From assembly GCF_008642315.1 (NCBI RefSeq), contig NZ_CP029192.1, forward strand, positions 8,804,001-8,868,000: a stretch of 64,000 bases of DNA, in the 5' to 3' direction. The notes beneath the pieces were generated by a model. The model made no database searches. It had not been told where the DNA came from and saw nothing but the letters and a program-made list of their open reading frames with translations. The position numbers and the translations under genes were made by a program. Below, piece after piece: positions 33,072 to 42,219 of this stretch. Numbering within the stretch: position 1 is the first letter of the stretch; each line of letters begins with the position of its first letter. This stretch comes from Streptomyces venezuelae. GTDB lineage: Bacteria; Actinomycetota; Actinomycetes; Streptomycetales; Streptomycetaceae.

Positions 33072-35024
33072 TCAGTTCCGGTCCTCCTGGAGCTTGAGCA
33101 TGTCGAAGAAGATGGACGTCGCTCCCTTGTCGATGAGTTCGTCGAAGGTTCCGGTTTCGGCGATGAGGCCGTGGTGGAGGACGATGATGCGGTCGGCGAG
33201 GCGGGCGTTGGCCAGGCGGTGTGTGATGAAGACGGTCGCTCGGCCCGCGGCGAGGGCCCTGAGCCGGCTGTAGATCAGGTGTTCAGCGCGGGCATCGAGC
33301 GCGGCGGTCGGCTCGTCCATCACGAGGACGGGGGCGTCGCGGTGGAAGGCACGGGACACGGCGATGCGTTGCCACTGGCCGCCGGACAGGTCGTGTCCGC
33401 CCCACCAGGAGCGGGCCAGTGAGGTGTCCAGTCCATGGGGCAAGGCGGCGAGGACGGTGTCGGCGCCGGCCGCCTCGGCGGCGGCGTGTACTGCGGTGTC
33501 ACCCTCGGGCCTGGGCTGGCCGAGGGTGATGTTCTCGCGGGCGGCCAGTGGCCAGCGCGTGTAGTCCTGCGGCACGAGCGCCACCTTGGAGAGGACCCCG
33601 GCCGGGTCGGCATCGGCGAGATCGATGCCGTCCCACCGCACGGTGCCCTGCGTGGGGAGATACAGCCCGGTCAGGATGCGGGCGAGGGTGCTCTTGCCGG
33701 CGCCGTTCTCGCCGACCAGGGCGATGACTTCGCCGCGCTTGAGGTCGAAGGTGACGCCGTCGAGTGCGGGAAGGGCGGCTCCCGGATAGGTAAAGGAGAC
33801 GTCCGTGGCGGTGATGACCTGCGGTCCGTCCTCGGGGAGTTGGGCGGTGCCGCGGCACGTGGTCCAGGGCTTGGCCACGGTCAGAAAGCGTGCCCAGTCA
33901 TCCAGGGACAGCGATGTGCGGAATTGCCGGGCCCCGGCCCTCACCGTGGTGGCCAGTGCCGCACCGGAGGTGCGGACCGCGAGAGCTGCGGTCCCGGACG
34001 TCGCGAGTTCCATCCGCCCTGTGGCTACGAGGAGTACGAGCACGCCCCAGGTCGCGGCGGTGGCGGCGGCCGCAAGCGCGTCACCGATGCCCTGCGCGAT
34101 CAGGGCCTGCCGCGTGGCTTTGAGCTGCTCGGCCTCCAGACGGTGGGAGACGATGCGGTACTGGCGGATCAGGAAGTCGGCCATGGTGCCCGCGCGGACC
34201 TCGTCAGCGGTGTTCCGCTCGGTGGTGTAGGCGCGGAAGACGTTGCGGAGCCGGGAGTCGGACAGGTTGCGGTGGTGGGCGGCGTGCTCGAGGCGCGCGC
34301 TGCGTACCGCACCCCATGCGCAGGGGGCGACGGACAAGATCAGCAGGGGCAGCATCACTGGGTGCAGGACGGTGACGACTGTCGCCGCGGCGGCCAGGTG
34401 GGCTGCGGCGGAGGTCAGCAGCTGGGCGTCGAGGATGAGGTCGCGGGTCCTCTCCGCGCCTTGGGAGGCCGCCGTGTGCGCGTCTGCGAAGTGAGGGTCC
34501 TCGTAGGCCGCAAGCTCGGCGGTGGTGGCCGCGGTGATGACCTGAAGGTCGGCTTCGCGTACGGCTTTCGGCGCAAGCCGGGCCGCTGCCGCGCGGGCGG
34601 CGGCATCCAGCAGATAGCGGCCGCAGGCAGCCAGAACCAGGACCACCAGGGCGGTGACCTCCTCGCGCAGACCGGCGGCGATGTCGCCGCCCGCGAAGAC
34701 GGCGGCCAGCACGCGGGTGGTGGCCGCAAGCGCGGCAGCGGTGAGCACGGCGGCGCCGATCTGGCAGGCCAGCAGGGCCAGGACGGCTCGGTGGTCGGTT
34801 TGCCAGCCCAACCGCGCTGCTTGGGCGAGGGCGCGGGGCAGACGGCGCGCGATCGCGGCCGTGGACAGGTTGACGCCCGCCTCGAAGTGCCGGTCGGAGG
34901 CCAGGCTCATCACGGGCGGCTGGCTCGCTGCCGCGGTTGGCGGGGGAGACACGGAAACGCTCACGCGCCCTATGAAGGCGTTGAACTCGACGGTCGGGCA
35001 ACGGAATTGTTCCGCGCATCTCAC
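33072..35024 (-). CDS. Lasso peptide ABC exporter
   Basis: 650 residues if GTG 35024 is used; no clear ribosome-binding site, so the start could be about 20 codons later. Membrane spans run from about 80 to 360 (ALLACQIGAAVLTAAALAAT, then LPLLILSVAPCAWGAV). The ATPase domain has Walker A GENGAGKST (near 441), DLSGGQWQRI (near 543), VLVMDEPTAALD and FITHRLAN. It is the last gene of the A-C-B1-B2-D lasso cluster, 127 bases after B2, and should export the mature lasso peptide, often giving immunity as well. It is paralogous to the exporter at 28634. Confidence 0.88.
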   Translation of the reverse strand: MRCAEQFRCPTVEFNAFIGRVSVSVSPPPTAAASQPPVMSLASDRHFEAGVNLSTAAIARRLPRALAQAARLGWQTDHRAVLALLACQIGAAVLTAAALAATTRVLAAVFAGGDIAAGLREEVTALVVLVLAACGRYLLDAAARAAAARLAPKAVREADLQVITAATTAELAAYEDPHFADAHTAASQGAERTRDLILDAQLLTSAAAHLAAAATVVTVLHPVMLPLLILSVAPCAWGAVRSARLEHAAHHRNLSDSRLRNVFRAYTTERNTADEVRAGTMADFLIRQYRIVSHRLEAEQLKATRQALIAQGIGDALAAAATAATWGVLVLLVATGRMELATSGTAALAVRTSGAALATTVRAGARQFRTSLSLDDWARFLTVAKPWTTCRGTAQLPEDGPQVITATDVSFTYPGAALPALDGVTFDLKRGEVIALVGENGAGKSTLARILTGLYLPTQGTVRWDGIDLADADPAGVLSKVALVPQDYTRWPLAARENITLGQPRPEGDTAVHAAAEAAGADTVLAALPHGLDTSLARSWWGGHDLSGGQWQRIAVSRAFHRDAPVLVMDEPTAALDARAEHLIYSRLRALAAGRATVFITHRLANARLADRIIVLHHGLIAETGTFDELIDKGATSIFFDMLKLQEDRN

Positions 35025-35151
35025 CGCATTGCTGGTAGCCGCCTCCTCGCGTCAGCGGCGCTCCCGATACTTCACTCTTTCGAGTGAGGCTGTGGTCTGG
35101 GGTCGGGAGGCTCGGCCCGGTCAGCCTCGGACCACGGCGGACCATGTGCCG

Positions 35152-35568
35152 CTACGGCACGGCAAGCACCGCCATCCACGGCCGGTCGACGGCATCTCCG
35201 ATGTCCCGGCCGACCGCGCCCTCGGGAACCTCGGCCCACGCGTGCGCGGCGTGGGGCAGGAAGCGGGCGCCGAGCACCCAGCGGGCGCGTCGGCCGGTAA
35301 GGGCGGTCGCGATGACGGTGGCGCGGCTGATCTCCATACAGGCGATCCGGCCCGGCCACCAGCGCGGGATCACCGCCAACACCGCCGCATAGAGAGCGTC
35401 GAGGCGGGCCAGGCGCGCGTGGGGGAGGCCGCGCACCAGTTGCACGGCCGCGATCTGCCAGCGCAGCGGCCATCGGCTCATCGCCAGGGACAGGGCGAGC
35501 GAGACCGCAGCTACCAGGCGGTCGCGCCTGGGCTCGGTGGGCCGGGCCGTGGGGACCATGGCCGTCAT
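35152..35568 (-). CDS. Lasso peptide leader peptidase B2
   Basis: 138 residues from ATG 35568, overlapping the B1 stop (ATGA). The transglutaminase-like core shows the catalytic Cys77 in GRIACMEISRATVI and His109 in HAAHAWAEV, with an Asp shortly after (near 122-125), forming the Cys-His-Asp triad of lasso B2 proteases. Together with B1 it cuts the leader from the precursor. Confidence 0.9.
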   Translation of the reverse strand: MTAMVPTARPTEPRRDRLVAAVSLALSLAMSRWPLRWQIAAVQLVRGLPHARLARLDALYAAVLAVIPRWWPGRIACMEISRATVIATALTGRRARWVLGARFLPHAAHAWAEVPEGAVGRDIGDAVDRPWMAVLAVP

Positions 35569-35864
35569 CGCCGCCACCACCTGTGCTGAGTCTGCTGAGG
35601 TGGTTGATTGGTGTCGATGAGCACACCGGAGGCGGTGAGGCCGTCCACGAACTGCGCGATCTCGTCCTCGATGGCCTGCGGGCCCTGGCCGGTGGGGACG
35701 GCGAGCTCGTCAGCGAGGCCGGCCGTGCCGCCCCTCACGGTGAGGGCGTGCCAGATCTTCGAGGCGTCCTGGTCGAGCATCAGCCATGCCCCGCGCCTGA
35801 CGTCGAGGACGGCCGTGCCGTGGGCACCGGTGGCGTGATGGATGTGAGGAGCCGGGCTCAGCAT
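35565..35864 (-). CDS. Lasso peptide leader-recognition protein B1 (PqqD-like RRE)
   Basis: 99 residues from ATG 35864 with GGGAGG upstream; it overlaps the cyclase stop. The sequence GTAVLDVRRGAWLMLDQDAS then KIWHALTVRGGTAGLADELA and IEDEIAQFVDGLTASGVLID follows the PqqD winged-helix plan (strand, 'LD..A..IW..L', helix, recognition helix). It delivers the leader to B2. Confidence 0.9.
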   Translation of the reverse strand: MLSPAPHIHHATGAHGTAVLDVRRGAWLMLDQDASKIWHALTVRGGTAGLADELAVPTGQGPQAIEDEIAQFVDGLTASGVLIDTNQPPQQTQHRWWRR

Positions 35865-37621
35865 GCCGCCACCTCCCGCCGGGGCATCTGGCCGGTCAGC
35901 CACCAGCAGGTGACGGCGAGTTGGTGCAGGTGGGCGATTGCTGTCGCGTTCTGGCCCCGGGCCGCCTGGCCGAGCGCGTCCCGGACGGCGTCGGGGTCGA
36001 TCAGTCCGTCGGCCGCGAGCGGACTTGACGTGATCAGCTCCTCGAGCTGGCTGTAGTGGCGGGCGAGTCCGGCGATGCGCTGGGCGGTGAAGGACCCCTT
36101 GGAGCGACGCGAGGTCAGCCAGTCGGGAAGCTGGGGCAGCGCGGCCCGCAGCAGCGGCTTGTAGGCCGTGAGTCCGCGTCGGGCCAGGGCCGGGACGGCG
36201 AACGCGGCCCTGACGACCTCGTTGTCCAGGTACGGGTACACCGGTGTGATGCCGAGCGTTTGGGCATAGGGGGCCCAGCCGCGAGCGGAGGCGCCCATCG
36301 CGCGCAGGGCGGCCCACTCGTCGAAGGTGTCGGCGTGCTCGGACGGCTGGTCGCGGGCGGCCTGCCGCAGCAGGGCCGCGACCTGCAGGCGGCCTTGTTC
36401 CGTCAGCCAGGTCGCCGACACTCCCAGGCGGCACCAGGCCCATCCGGCCGGGGCGCCCTGGGCCGGGAGCGGGCCGCGTTCCAGGACGGCGCCAGCCCGT
36501 TCGAGGGCGCCGGTTCTGCCGAGCTCGGCGGCCTGCTTCAGGGTCTTCCAGTAGGGGCCCGGAGCGGTGTTGCGCAGCCGGGCGAAGGCCACGACCTGGC
36601 GGTGGGCCTCACGACGGCGGCCCTCTTGCAGCAGGCGGACCCAGCAGGCGCTGGAGGCATCCAGCACCGTGTCCCCGCCGTGCCCTGTCACATGCGCGGG
36701 CAAAGCTGCCACCGGAGCCAGATACGCGGCGTCCATGGCCCAGTTGGCCAGGGCGAACACCGGCTCGCCCCCGGCCTCTGCCCGCGGTGGGAAGGTGAAC
36801 GGCAGCTGCCGGGGCTCGCCTTCGGTGCTGGTGTGCCGGATGTATGCGTGGGCGGCGACGCGGGCGGCGAAGGATGAGTCCTCGGCGCTGGTGTAGCCGT
36901 CGGTGTAGGTCACCGCGTGGACGTCGCCCGCCGCGGCGGCCAGCAGCACGGCGGTGGACGAGTCCAGGCCGCCCGACAGATCGGCGCTCACGCTCGCGCC
37001 AGCATGGCGCACACGGTGCTGGACGGCGTCGGTGAGGGCCTGGCCGAACCGGGCGGCACCCTCGCGCAGTTCGTCCACCGGCTCGACACGGCTCACCTCG
37101 ATGAGTCGGGGCGGTGCTGACGGCTCCAGCAGCAGCCCGAAGCCGCCGGGCACCGCACGGATTTCCTCAAAGGCCGTGCGGTGGGGCCAGTGGTGTCCGC
37201 CCACCACGAGGTGGGCCACCAGATACGGCAGATCCGCCACCAGCGGGTATCCCAGCAGAGCCGCGTCCGTCGCCCACCGCACCGGCCCACCCGGCGCACC
37301 CGGCGCACCGCGCAGGGTGTAGTAGACCGGCCGCAACCCGGCCAGGTCCCCGCACACGAACCGGTGCCCGCCGCTCTCGGCCACCACCCAGTACGCCCCC
37401 GGCCACCGAGTCAGCTCCCACCACCGGCCCGCCCGTACAGCGGCAAGGGCCCGCTGCAGGTCCTGACTGCTGGCCCCGCAGTCGCCCAGCACGGCAAGGC
37501 GCACCCGGCCGTCGGTCACCTGCCGCATCCCGCTGCCACCGTGCCATACGCCCTCAAGGCCCGTGACCGGGATCCCCCTTGGTGGTGCCCCGGTAGCGCA
37601 GACCATCCATTGTGTCGCCAT
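35858..37621 (-). CDS. Lasso cyclase C (asparagine synthetase-like)
   Basis: 587 residues from ATG 37621 with GGGAGG upstream. The N-terminal region is a glutaminase-like domain without a catalytic Cys2 (MATQWMV), as in lasso cyclases. The PP-loop SADLSGGLDSSTAVL (near 212) binds ATP. Further synthetase motifs include VTGHGGDTVLD and VYPYLDNEVVRAAF. It adenylates the Asp/Glu side chain of the core and closes the isopeptide ring on the N-terminal amine. It follows the precursor gene after a hairpin. Confidence 0.93.
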   Translation of the reverse strand: MATQWMVCATGAPPRGIPVTGLEGVWHGGSGMRQVTDGRVRLAVLGDCGASSQDLQRALAAVRAGRWWELTRWPGAYWVVAESGGHRFVCGDLAGLRPVYYTLRGAPGAPGGPVRWATDAALLGYPLVADLPYLVAHLVVGGHHWPHRTAFEEIRAVPGGFGLLLEPSAPPRLIEVSRVEPVDELREGAARFGQALTDAVQHRVRHAGASVSADLSGGLDSSTAVLLAAAAGDVHAVTYTDGYTSAEDSSFAARVAAHAYIRHTSTEGEPRQLPFTFPPRAEAGGEPVFALANWAMDAAYLAPVAALPAHVTGHGGDTVLDASSACWVRLLQEGRRREAHRQVVAFARLRNTAPGPYWKTLKQAAELGRTGALERAGAVLERGPLPAQGAPAGWAWCRLGVSATWLTEQGRLQVAALLRQAARDQPSEHADTFDEWAALRAMGASARGWAPYAQTLGITPVYPYLDNEVVRAAFAVPALARRGLTAYKPLLRAALPQLPDWLTSRRSKGSFTAQRIAGLARHYSQLEELITSSPLAADGLIDPDAVRDALGQAARGQNATAIAHLHQLAVTCWWLTGQMPRREVAAC

Positions 37622-37650
37622 CCCAGCCTCCCCAGACTCCCACTCATGAG

Positions 37651-37678
37651 CGCGGGGCCCGCTGCTGCGGGCCCCGCG
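37651..37678 (-). terminator. 12-bp-stem hairpin between precursor A and cyclase C
   Basis: Arms 37651-37662 and 37667-37678 pair perfectly around a 4-base loop, 23 bases downstream of the precursor stop. In lasso loci a partial terminator here keeps precursor mRNA in excess of the enzyme genes. Confidence 0.8.
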
Positions 37679-37701
37679 ATGAACCGCCCTGCTGGGTCAG
37701 G

Positions 37702-37869
37702 TCACTCGAAGTACCACTCCTTGTCGGAGTCGTTCTCCTTCTGGCTGCCCAGCGTCAGAGTGCCGACCGGGTGGGTGCTGACCTGCGGCATGAAGCCGCC
37801 GGTCCTCGGCGCCCCGGCGGGGCTTGCGGTGGCGGTGGGCTTGGTGGCGGTGACGGTCTGCTCGGCCAT
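37702..37869 (-). CDS. Lasso peptide precursor A
   Basis: 55 residues from ATG 37869 with GGGAGG eight bases upstream; the gene is too short for usual ORF filters. The leader (1-40) includes GGFMPQVSTHPVGTLTL. The penultimate leader residue is Thr39, the hallmark of lasso precursors. The predicted core is residues 41-55, GSQKENDSDKEWYFE: Gly1 would be joined to Asp9 (nine-residue ring) or less likely Asp7, with aromatic tail residues Trp12, Tyr13 and Phe14 as steric plugs. The core is very acidic and has no Cys, so a class II lasso is expected. It heads the C-B1-B2-D genes. Confidence 0.93.
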   Translation of the reverse strand: MAEQTVTATKPTATASPAGAPRTGGFMPQVSTHPVGTLTLGSQKENDSDKEWYFE

Positions 37870-38000
37870 GACCGGCCTCCCTTGTCATCGGTGGATGCGG
37901 AGGTGTTGCTGCCTCCATGTCACCGCGAAACAAGCCCCCCTCCCAGAGACGGAGTTGGGTAGTTGGTGGGAGCGGATCTGGGAGAAATCTGGGACGTACG

Positions 38001-39191
38001 TCAGCCCTGCAGGAGATTGAGCACAGCCCGCTGGTAGACGCGGTACACCGTGGGGAGCTCGGCCAGGTGGGCGCGCTCGTCGATGCCGTGCAGCCCTACG
38101 TAGGGCACACCGAAGCCGGCCGTGGCCGGGATGCCGTGCCCGGCGAGCAGGTTGCCGATGTTGGAGGGCCCCGCGGTCTTCGGATTCACTGCGAGCCCCG
38201 CCTGCGCGGCCGCGTTCAGCAGGGCAGCGGCGGGCTGCTCGTCCTCGGCGAGGCGGAAGGGGGGCCACGTGGCGACCGGGGTGATCTCCGTGGGCGTTGG
38301 AGTGGGCAGCTCCGCGTCCAGCTCGGCGACGGCCTTGCGGACCAGTGTCTCGGCATCGTGGCCGTCGAAGGTGGGAGTGGTGCGGATATCGACATTCAGG
38401 TCGCACCGGTCAGGGGTGACGGAGAAGTCCTGGCCGCCGTGGAAGGCGGTGACGGACAGCTTCGGTGGCAGCGGGAAACCCGGAGCCCCCGCTGCGCCGG
38501 GAAGCGGGGCAGCGTCCAGGAGCCGGACGAGGCAGGCGGCACGGGAGATCGCTCCCACCACCTTCTTGCTGGATCCGGAGTGGCCGGAGGGGGCGTGCAC
38601 GACGATGGAGGCCCGCCACAGGCCCCGCCCTCCGACCACGACCTCCTCCATGCCCGGGTATCCGATCATCACCCCAGCGGGGCGGGGAATCTGCGGGTCG
38701 GCGAGGTACGCGCGGGCGCCGCCGAAACCGCCGGTGTGCTCATCCACGTCCAACAGCACTGCGAGTCCGCCCCGCAGGTTCTCGGCGCGGGGCGCGAGGT
38801 CGGCGGCGATGTGGCAGAACATCGCCGCGGCGAGCTTGGAATCTGCGGCCCCACGGCCCCGCAGCCAGCCGTCCACGATGTCACCGGAATCGGGAGGGAA
38901 GGACCACGCCTGCTCATCCCCGTACGTGGCGGTGTCCACGCAGGCGTCCAGCGTCCACCACGAGCCCGGCCGGCCACCAGGAACCTGCACCAGCAGCCCC
39001 ACCAACTCGCCCGCACCATCGCGCAGATGACGTCGGGCCAGACCTCGCGCGGCAAGCCAGTCCTCCAGAACACCCAGCACCGGCCCGTAATCGTCGATCC
39101 CGCCCCTGCTCGGCCGCCTGACCAGCTCTTGGGCGAGTGCCACCACAGATGCCATACGGTCATCGGCCGCCTGCCGAACATTCCCGCTCAC
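38001..39191 (-). CDS. M20-family metallopeptidase in the lasso locus
   Basis: 396 residues from GTG 39191, chosen for GGGGAG upstream. M20 features: WLRGRGAADSKLAAAMF (bridging Asp), LLDVDEHTGGFGG (catalytic Glu), dimerisation domain 190-300 (GGRGLWRASIVVHAPSGHSG), and a C-terminal GHGIPATAGFGVPYVGLHGI (metal His). At the first metal site the usual H-x-D reads C-V-D (LDACVDTA), a notable change. It lies between the regulator and the lasso precursor in the same direction. It could trim or degrade the lasso tail, act on a co-substrate, or be unrelated. Confidence 0.8.
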   Translation of the reverse strand: MSGNVRQAADDRMASVVALAQELVRRPSRGGIDDYGPVLGVLEDWLAARGLARRHLRDGAGELVGLLVQVPGGRPGSWWTLDACVDTATYGDEQAWSFPPDSGDIVDGWLRGRGAADSKLAAAMFCHIAADLAPRAENLRGGLAVLLDVDEHTGGFGGARAYLADPQIPRPAGVMIGYPGMEEVVVGGRGLWRASIVVHAPSGHSGSSKKVVGAISRAACLVRLLDAAPLPGAAGAPGFPLPPKLSVTAFHGGQDFSVTPDRCDLNVDIRTTPTFDGHDAETLVRKAVAELDAELPTPTPTEITPVATWPPFRLAEDEQPAAALLNAAAQAGLAVNPKTAGPSNIGNLLAGHGIPATAGFGVPYVGLHGIDERAHLAELPTVYRVYQRAVLNLLQG

Positions 39192-39207
39192 GGCTCTCCC
39201 CACCACA

Positions 39208-40029
39208 TCAGTTGTGCCGAACCGGCAGCGCACGGACGGCCTCGATCGTCTCCACCGGCCGTGCGGACGCGCACGCCTCCCGCCCATGGTGGACCAACCC
39301 CACCGCCGCCTCCCGACTGAGTAAGACGCCGCAGTCGAACCCCTCCGCCCCGTGAAAGGACGGCAGCGGCACCACCGCGGACATCTCAGACGCCACGAAG
39401 AAGCGCTCCAGGGCCGCGGCGGGCTCCACCATTCCGACGTGCAGCGTCTTGATGCCGTTACGACGCGCCGCCGGATCACGCAGCTCCAACAGCCGCACCA
39501 GATGGTCGGCGAGGGCCCGATGCCGCGGAGGACCGTAGAGCACGCGGTAGTGCACGAGGTCAGGGCGCTGGGCCACGGCAGTCTCGATCGCCGCGAGATA
39601 GGCCTTCTCCCGCGACCGGCTGCCGGTGACCACGAGCTGCTCCCGCGCTCCCGCAACGACGTCGACCATGGCCTCGACCAAGTCCGTCCAGCGGGTGAGG
39701 ACTTTGACCACCACCGCCGTGCCGGAGGTCTCCAGCACGCTGGTGGCCTCCCCGTCCTGATGCGCGAACAGCACCTCCGGACGCTCGCGGTACAGCTGGC
39801 ACAGGCCCGCGCGGTTCCGCTTGCCCGTACGGCGGCGCCCCGACTCCCAAGCGCTCATCAAACTGGCGTCCGTCGCACCGCCGGTGATCACGTTCAGCCC
39901 GTCGGCGGCCTCCTCCAGCGTCATGTTCCGCGCGCCCCTGGCTCGCTTGAGTGCCGAGTCACCCGTGCTGACCGCGACCACGAACATCGCCCCCTCAACA
40001 TCCATCGATGCATTCGAATTCTTCCCCAT
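39208..40029 (-). CDS. XRE-type regulator heading the lasso locus
   Basis: 273 residues from ATG 40029; a later ATG at the MDVEGAMF residues is possible. The HTH reads LKRARGARNMTLEEAADGLN then ATDASLMSAWESGRRRTGKR. The C-terminal 160 residues (EQLVVTGSRSREKAYLAAIE ... GFDCGVLLSREAAVGLVHHG) resemble a sensor or phospholipase D-like fold seen in Streptomyces XRE regulators. It ends 16 bases before the M20 start and probably controls the lasso operon. Confidence 0.75.
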   Translation of the reverse strand: MGKNSNASMDVEGAMFVVAVSTGDSALKRARGARNMTLEEAADGLNVITGGATDASLMSAWESGRRRTGKRNRAGLCQLYRERPEVLFAHQDGEATSVLETSGTAVVVKVLTRWTDLVEAMVDVVAGAREQLVVTGSRSREKAYLAAIETAVAQRPDLVHYRVLYGPPRHRALADHLVRLLELRDPAARRNGIKTLHVGMVEPAAALERFFVASEMSAVVPLPSFHGAEGFDCGVLLSREAAVGLVHHGREACASARPVETIEAVRALPVRHN

Positions 40030-40376
40030 ACACAGGCAATTCAGCAGCTCCCCGCACGTTCCGTCCCGTCCAGGGTGCGAGGTGAAGCGTGGGTGCATCC
40101 GTAGGAAGACGCCCGGGTGGAACAGCTCCCGGGGCCCGACCCGCCAGGCCGTTGGGCCCGGGCGCCGCGCCCACACGCCCGAAGACGCGGCACCCGGGGT
40201 GGGCATCCCTGCACGGGCAAGGTGCCTCCGCGCGCTGCTCGGAGGCATTCGACCGAGCAGCGCGCGGTGCGGCGGTGTGGTTCGGCGCCCTCCACGGTTC
40301 CCCACCACACCGCTGGTGGTGCGCTGGTTTCTGCCGGCCCCATCGACATCCCGGCAGGAACCAGCGGTCTAGGGGG
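40030..40376. other. Non-coding stretch with two hairpins
   Basis: A perfect 15-bp hairpin (40228-40242/40253-40267) and a 15-bp hairpin with one mismatch (40323-40337/40351-40365) lie downstream of the broken gene at 40377 on the minus strand and upstream of the XRE regulator. They probably insulate the two units. The promoter of the regulator should be between 40030 and 40220. Confidence 0.6.
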
Positions 40377-40864
40377 TCACAGGTGGGTTTCGTCGTACGC
40401 CAGGTCCAGGAACCCGCTCGCGCCAGACAGCTGCTTCAGGTACTGCTCGTACACCGTGGTGCTGTCGGAGATGTCGACCGGGGACATGCAGACGAGACCG
40501 TGGATCTTCCTGCGCTGCAGTGCCGCGAAGGCCTGGCTGAGGGCGGCCCGGTCGGCAGGGTCATCTTCCAGGCGTCGTCGCTGTAGGTGTCAACGACGGC
40601 CAGGCCCTGGCGCTCGGCGTGCGCACGTGCCACCGCGCGCCGACCGCCCACATCGCCCCCTGTTCGGACCAGGACGTACAGCCCGACCGGGATGGGCGCG
40701 GGCGCGTCAGTGCGGAGGGACCACATCAAATCCTGGCGCACGGTACTCGACCGGCGCCATTCGGCGGCGCGCGTTGCAGCCGGGGCAGCCCTCACCAGAG
40801 TCAGGCGTGGGGCCGACGGCCTGGCGAGGTCCGAGCCGTCACTGGGAGTATTCAGGTTCCTCAT
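40377..40864 (-). pseudogene. Resolvase-like or unknown protein, one frameshift
   Basis: The first frame reads AAEWRRSSTVRQDLMWSLRT, VGLYVLVRTGGDVGGRRAVA and AHAERQGLAVVDTYSDDAWK. Near 40563 coding shifts to DDPADRAALSQAFAALQRRK, IHGLVCMSPVDISDSTTVYE and QLSGASGFLDLAYDETHL. The order resembles the catalytic half of serine resolvases without the HTH. One frameshift; otherwise well preserved. Confidence 0.5.
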
Positions 40865-42219
40865 CCCCGATCAGCCGCCGTCCCGGAACTCGACGCGAAG
40901 CCCCCCAGGTTGGGGACGTCGGGAGCGGGCCCGATCGGCATGGCGGGCGGGCGGAGCGCGCGGATGCGCGGTGCCATCCGGCCGGCGGCCCGGGCGTCCG
41001 TGTGCCGATAGCGGACTCGTGCAACCTCGAAGAGGCGCCGAGCTTCCCGTAGGCGTCCTTGCCGCAGGGTTGCCTCGCCCAGAGACTCCTGGACGCCGGC
41101 CAGGTGGGCGGCAGCTCCCGTTGCCTCGAGCGCTTCCAGCGCCGGGCGCAGGAACCCTTCCGCTGCGTCGTGCTGGCCTTGCTGCGCATGAATCTGGCCG
41201 GTCAGGGCCAGGGCGCGACCGAGGCTGAACCGGTCGCCCGCTTCGGACAGCTCCCGGGCCGCACGCGTAAGGTACCCGCGCGCGGGCTCCGGCTGGCCGG
41301 AGGCCAAGTGGATCTCTCCCAGCGCCAGGCGGCACAGAGCGGATGCGTGGGTGTCGGCGAGCGGTGCGGTCTCCCTGAGGTCCAGTACCAGGGTCATCAG
41401 CTCGATCGCCAACGTCGTCTCGCCGTTCGCGGCATGGCACAGCGCGAGCTGGTAGAGGGCCTCTGCGCGGCTGTGCTGGTCCTCGTCGAGGGTGGCGCTC
41501 TCCAGGGCGATGCGGACCCAGCGGACGGCCACGCCCGTCTCGCCCAGACCGCGCAGCGCGATGGCCCCGCAGGTGAGCAGCGCGCGTTCCTCTTCGGGTT
41601 GGCCGCATGAAGATGCGGCTGCCACGGCGCGGGTGTGCAGGTCCAGCCACAGTTCAAGGGGCCGCAGCCGGTACAGCGCCGGCCAGGCGGGGTGGACGAG
41701 CTGCGGGATCAGAAGGAGCAGGCGGCGCTCCTGGGCGGCGGTGACTGCGGCTTCGAGGGCGCCCAGGTGCGTTGAGAGCCAGGTCCAGGCGCCGTCCTCG
41801 GTGCTGAAGCCGGGGGGGGGGCGGTGGTTGCGTGCAGGTTGCAGGCCCATCGCTGGCGCCAGGGCGTGAGCAGTCGCTCTGCGCTGGTGACCGTGGTCAG
41901 CATCCATTCCAGCCATCCCAGGAGGGCTTCATCGCGCGCCTGCTGTGATTCCTGGCTTTCTGCGCAGAGTCGGGCGAGGCCGCGCACGTTGCTGTGGAAC
42001 GCGTAGTAGGCGTCGTGTCCCGAACCCGGTTCGTGCCTCTGCAGCAGACCGGCGTTGCAGAGCCTTGTCAGCTGCTCAGCTGTCTGGTGGGGGGGCACGA
42101 TTGCACACGGCGGCTGCCGCGTTGACGGTCCACTGGGAGGGGGGGGGCAGGGCTGCGAGGAGCCGGCATACCCGAGCCGTCTCCGGGGGCAGTGCTGCAA
42201 AGGTCTCGGTGAAAGTCAC
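40861..42219 (-). pseudogene. AfsR-like regulator, C-terminal NB-ARC/TPR part, broken at three poly-G tracts
   Basis: GTG 42219 (overlapping the preceding frame's stop) opens VTFTETFAALPPETARVCRL, the winged-helix linker of NB-ARC regulators. Coding moves frame at a G9 tract (42139-42147), again at a G7 tract (42089-42095; then AEQLTRLCNAGLLQRHEPGS) and at a G10 tract (41812-41821; then EDGAWTWLSTHLGALEAAVT). After that an uninterrupted run of TPR helices (e.g. ALYQLALCHAANGETTLAIE, LGRALALTGQIHAQQGQHDA) goes to the stop at 40861. The N-terminal DNA-binding and NTPase parts are absent. It is a relic, or an intact fragment mis-sequenced at homopolymers. Confidence 0.6.

Noticed and set aside
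33435..35087. 550-codon open frame antisense to the lasso exporter
   Set aside because: It mirrors a clear ABC exporter with every ATPase motif; the antisense product is Gly/Asp-rich low-complexity sequence.
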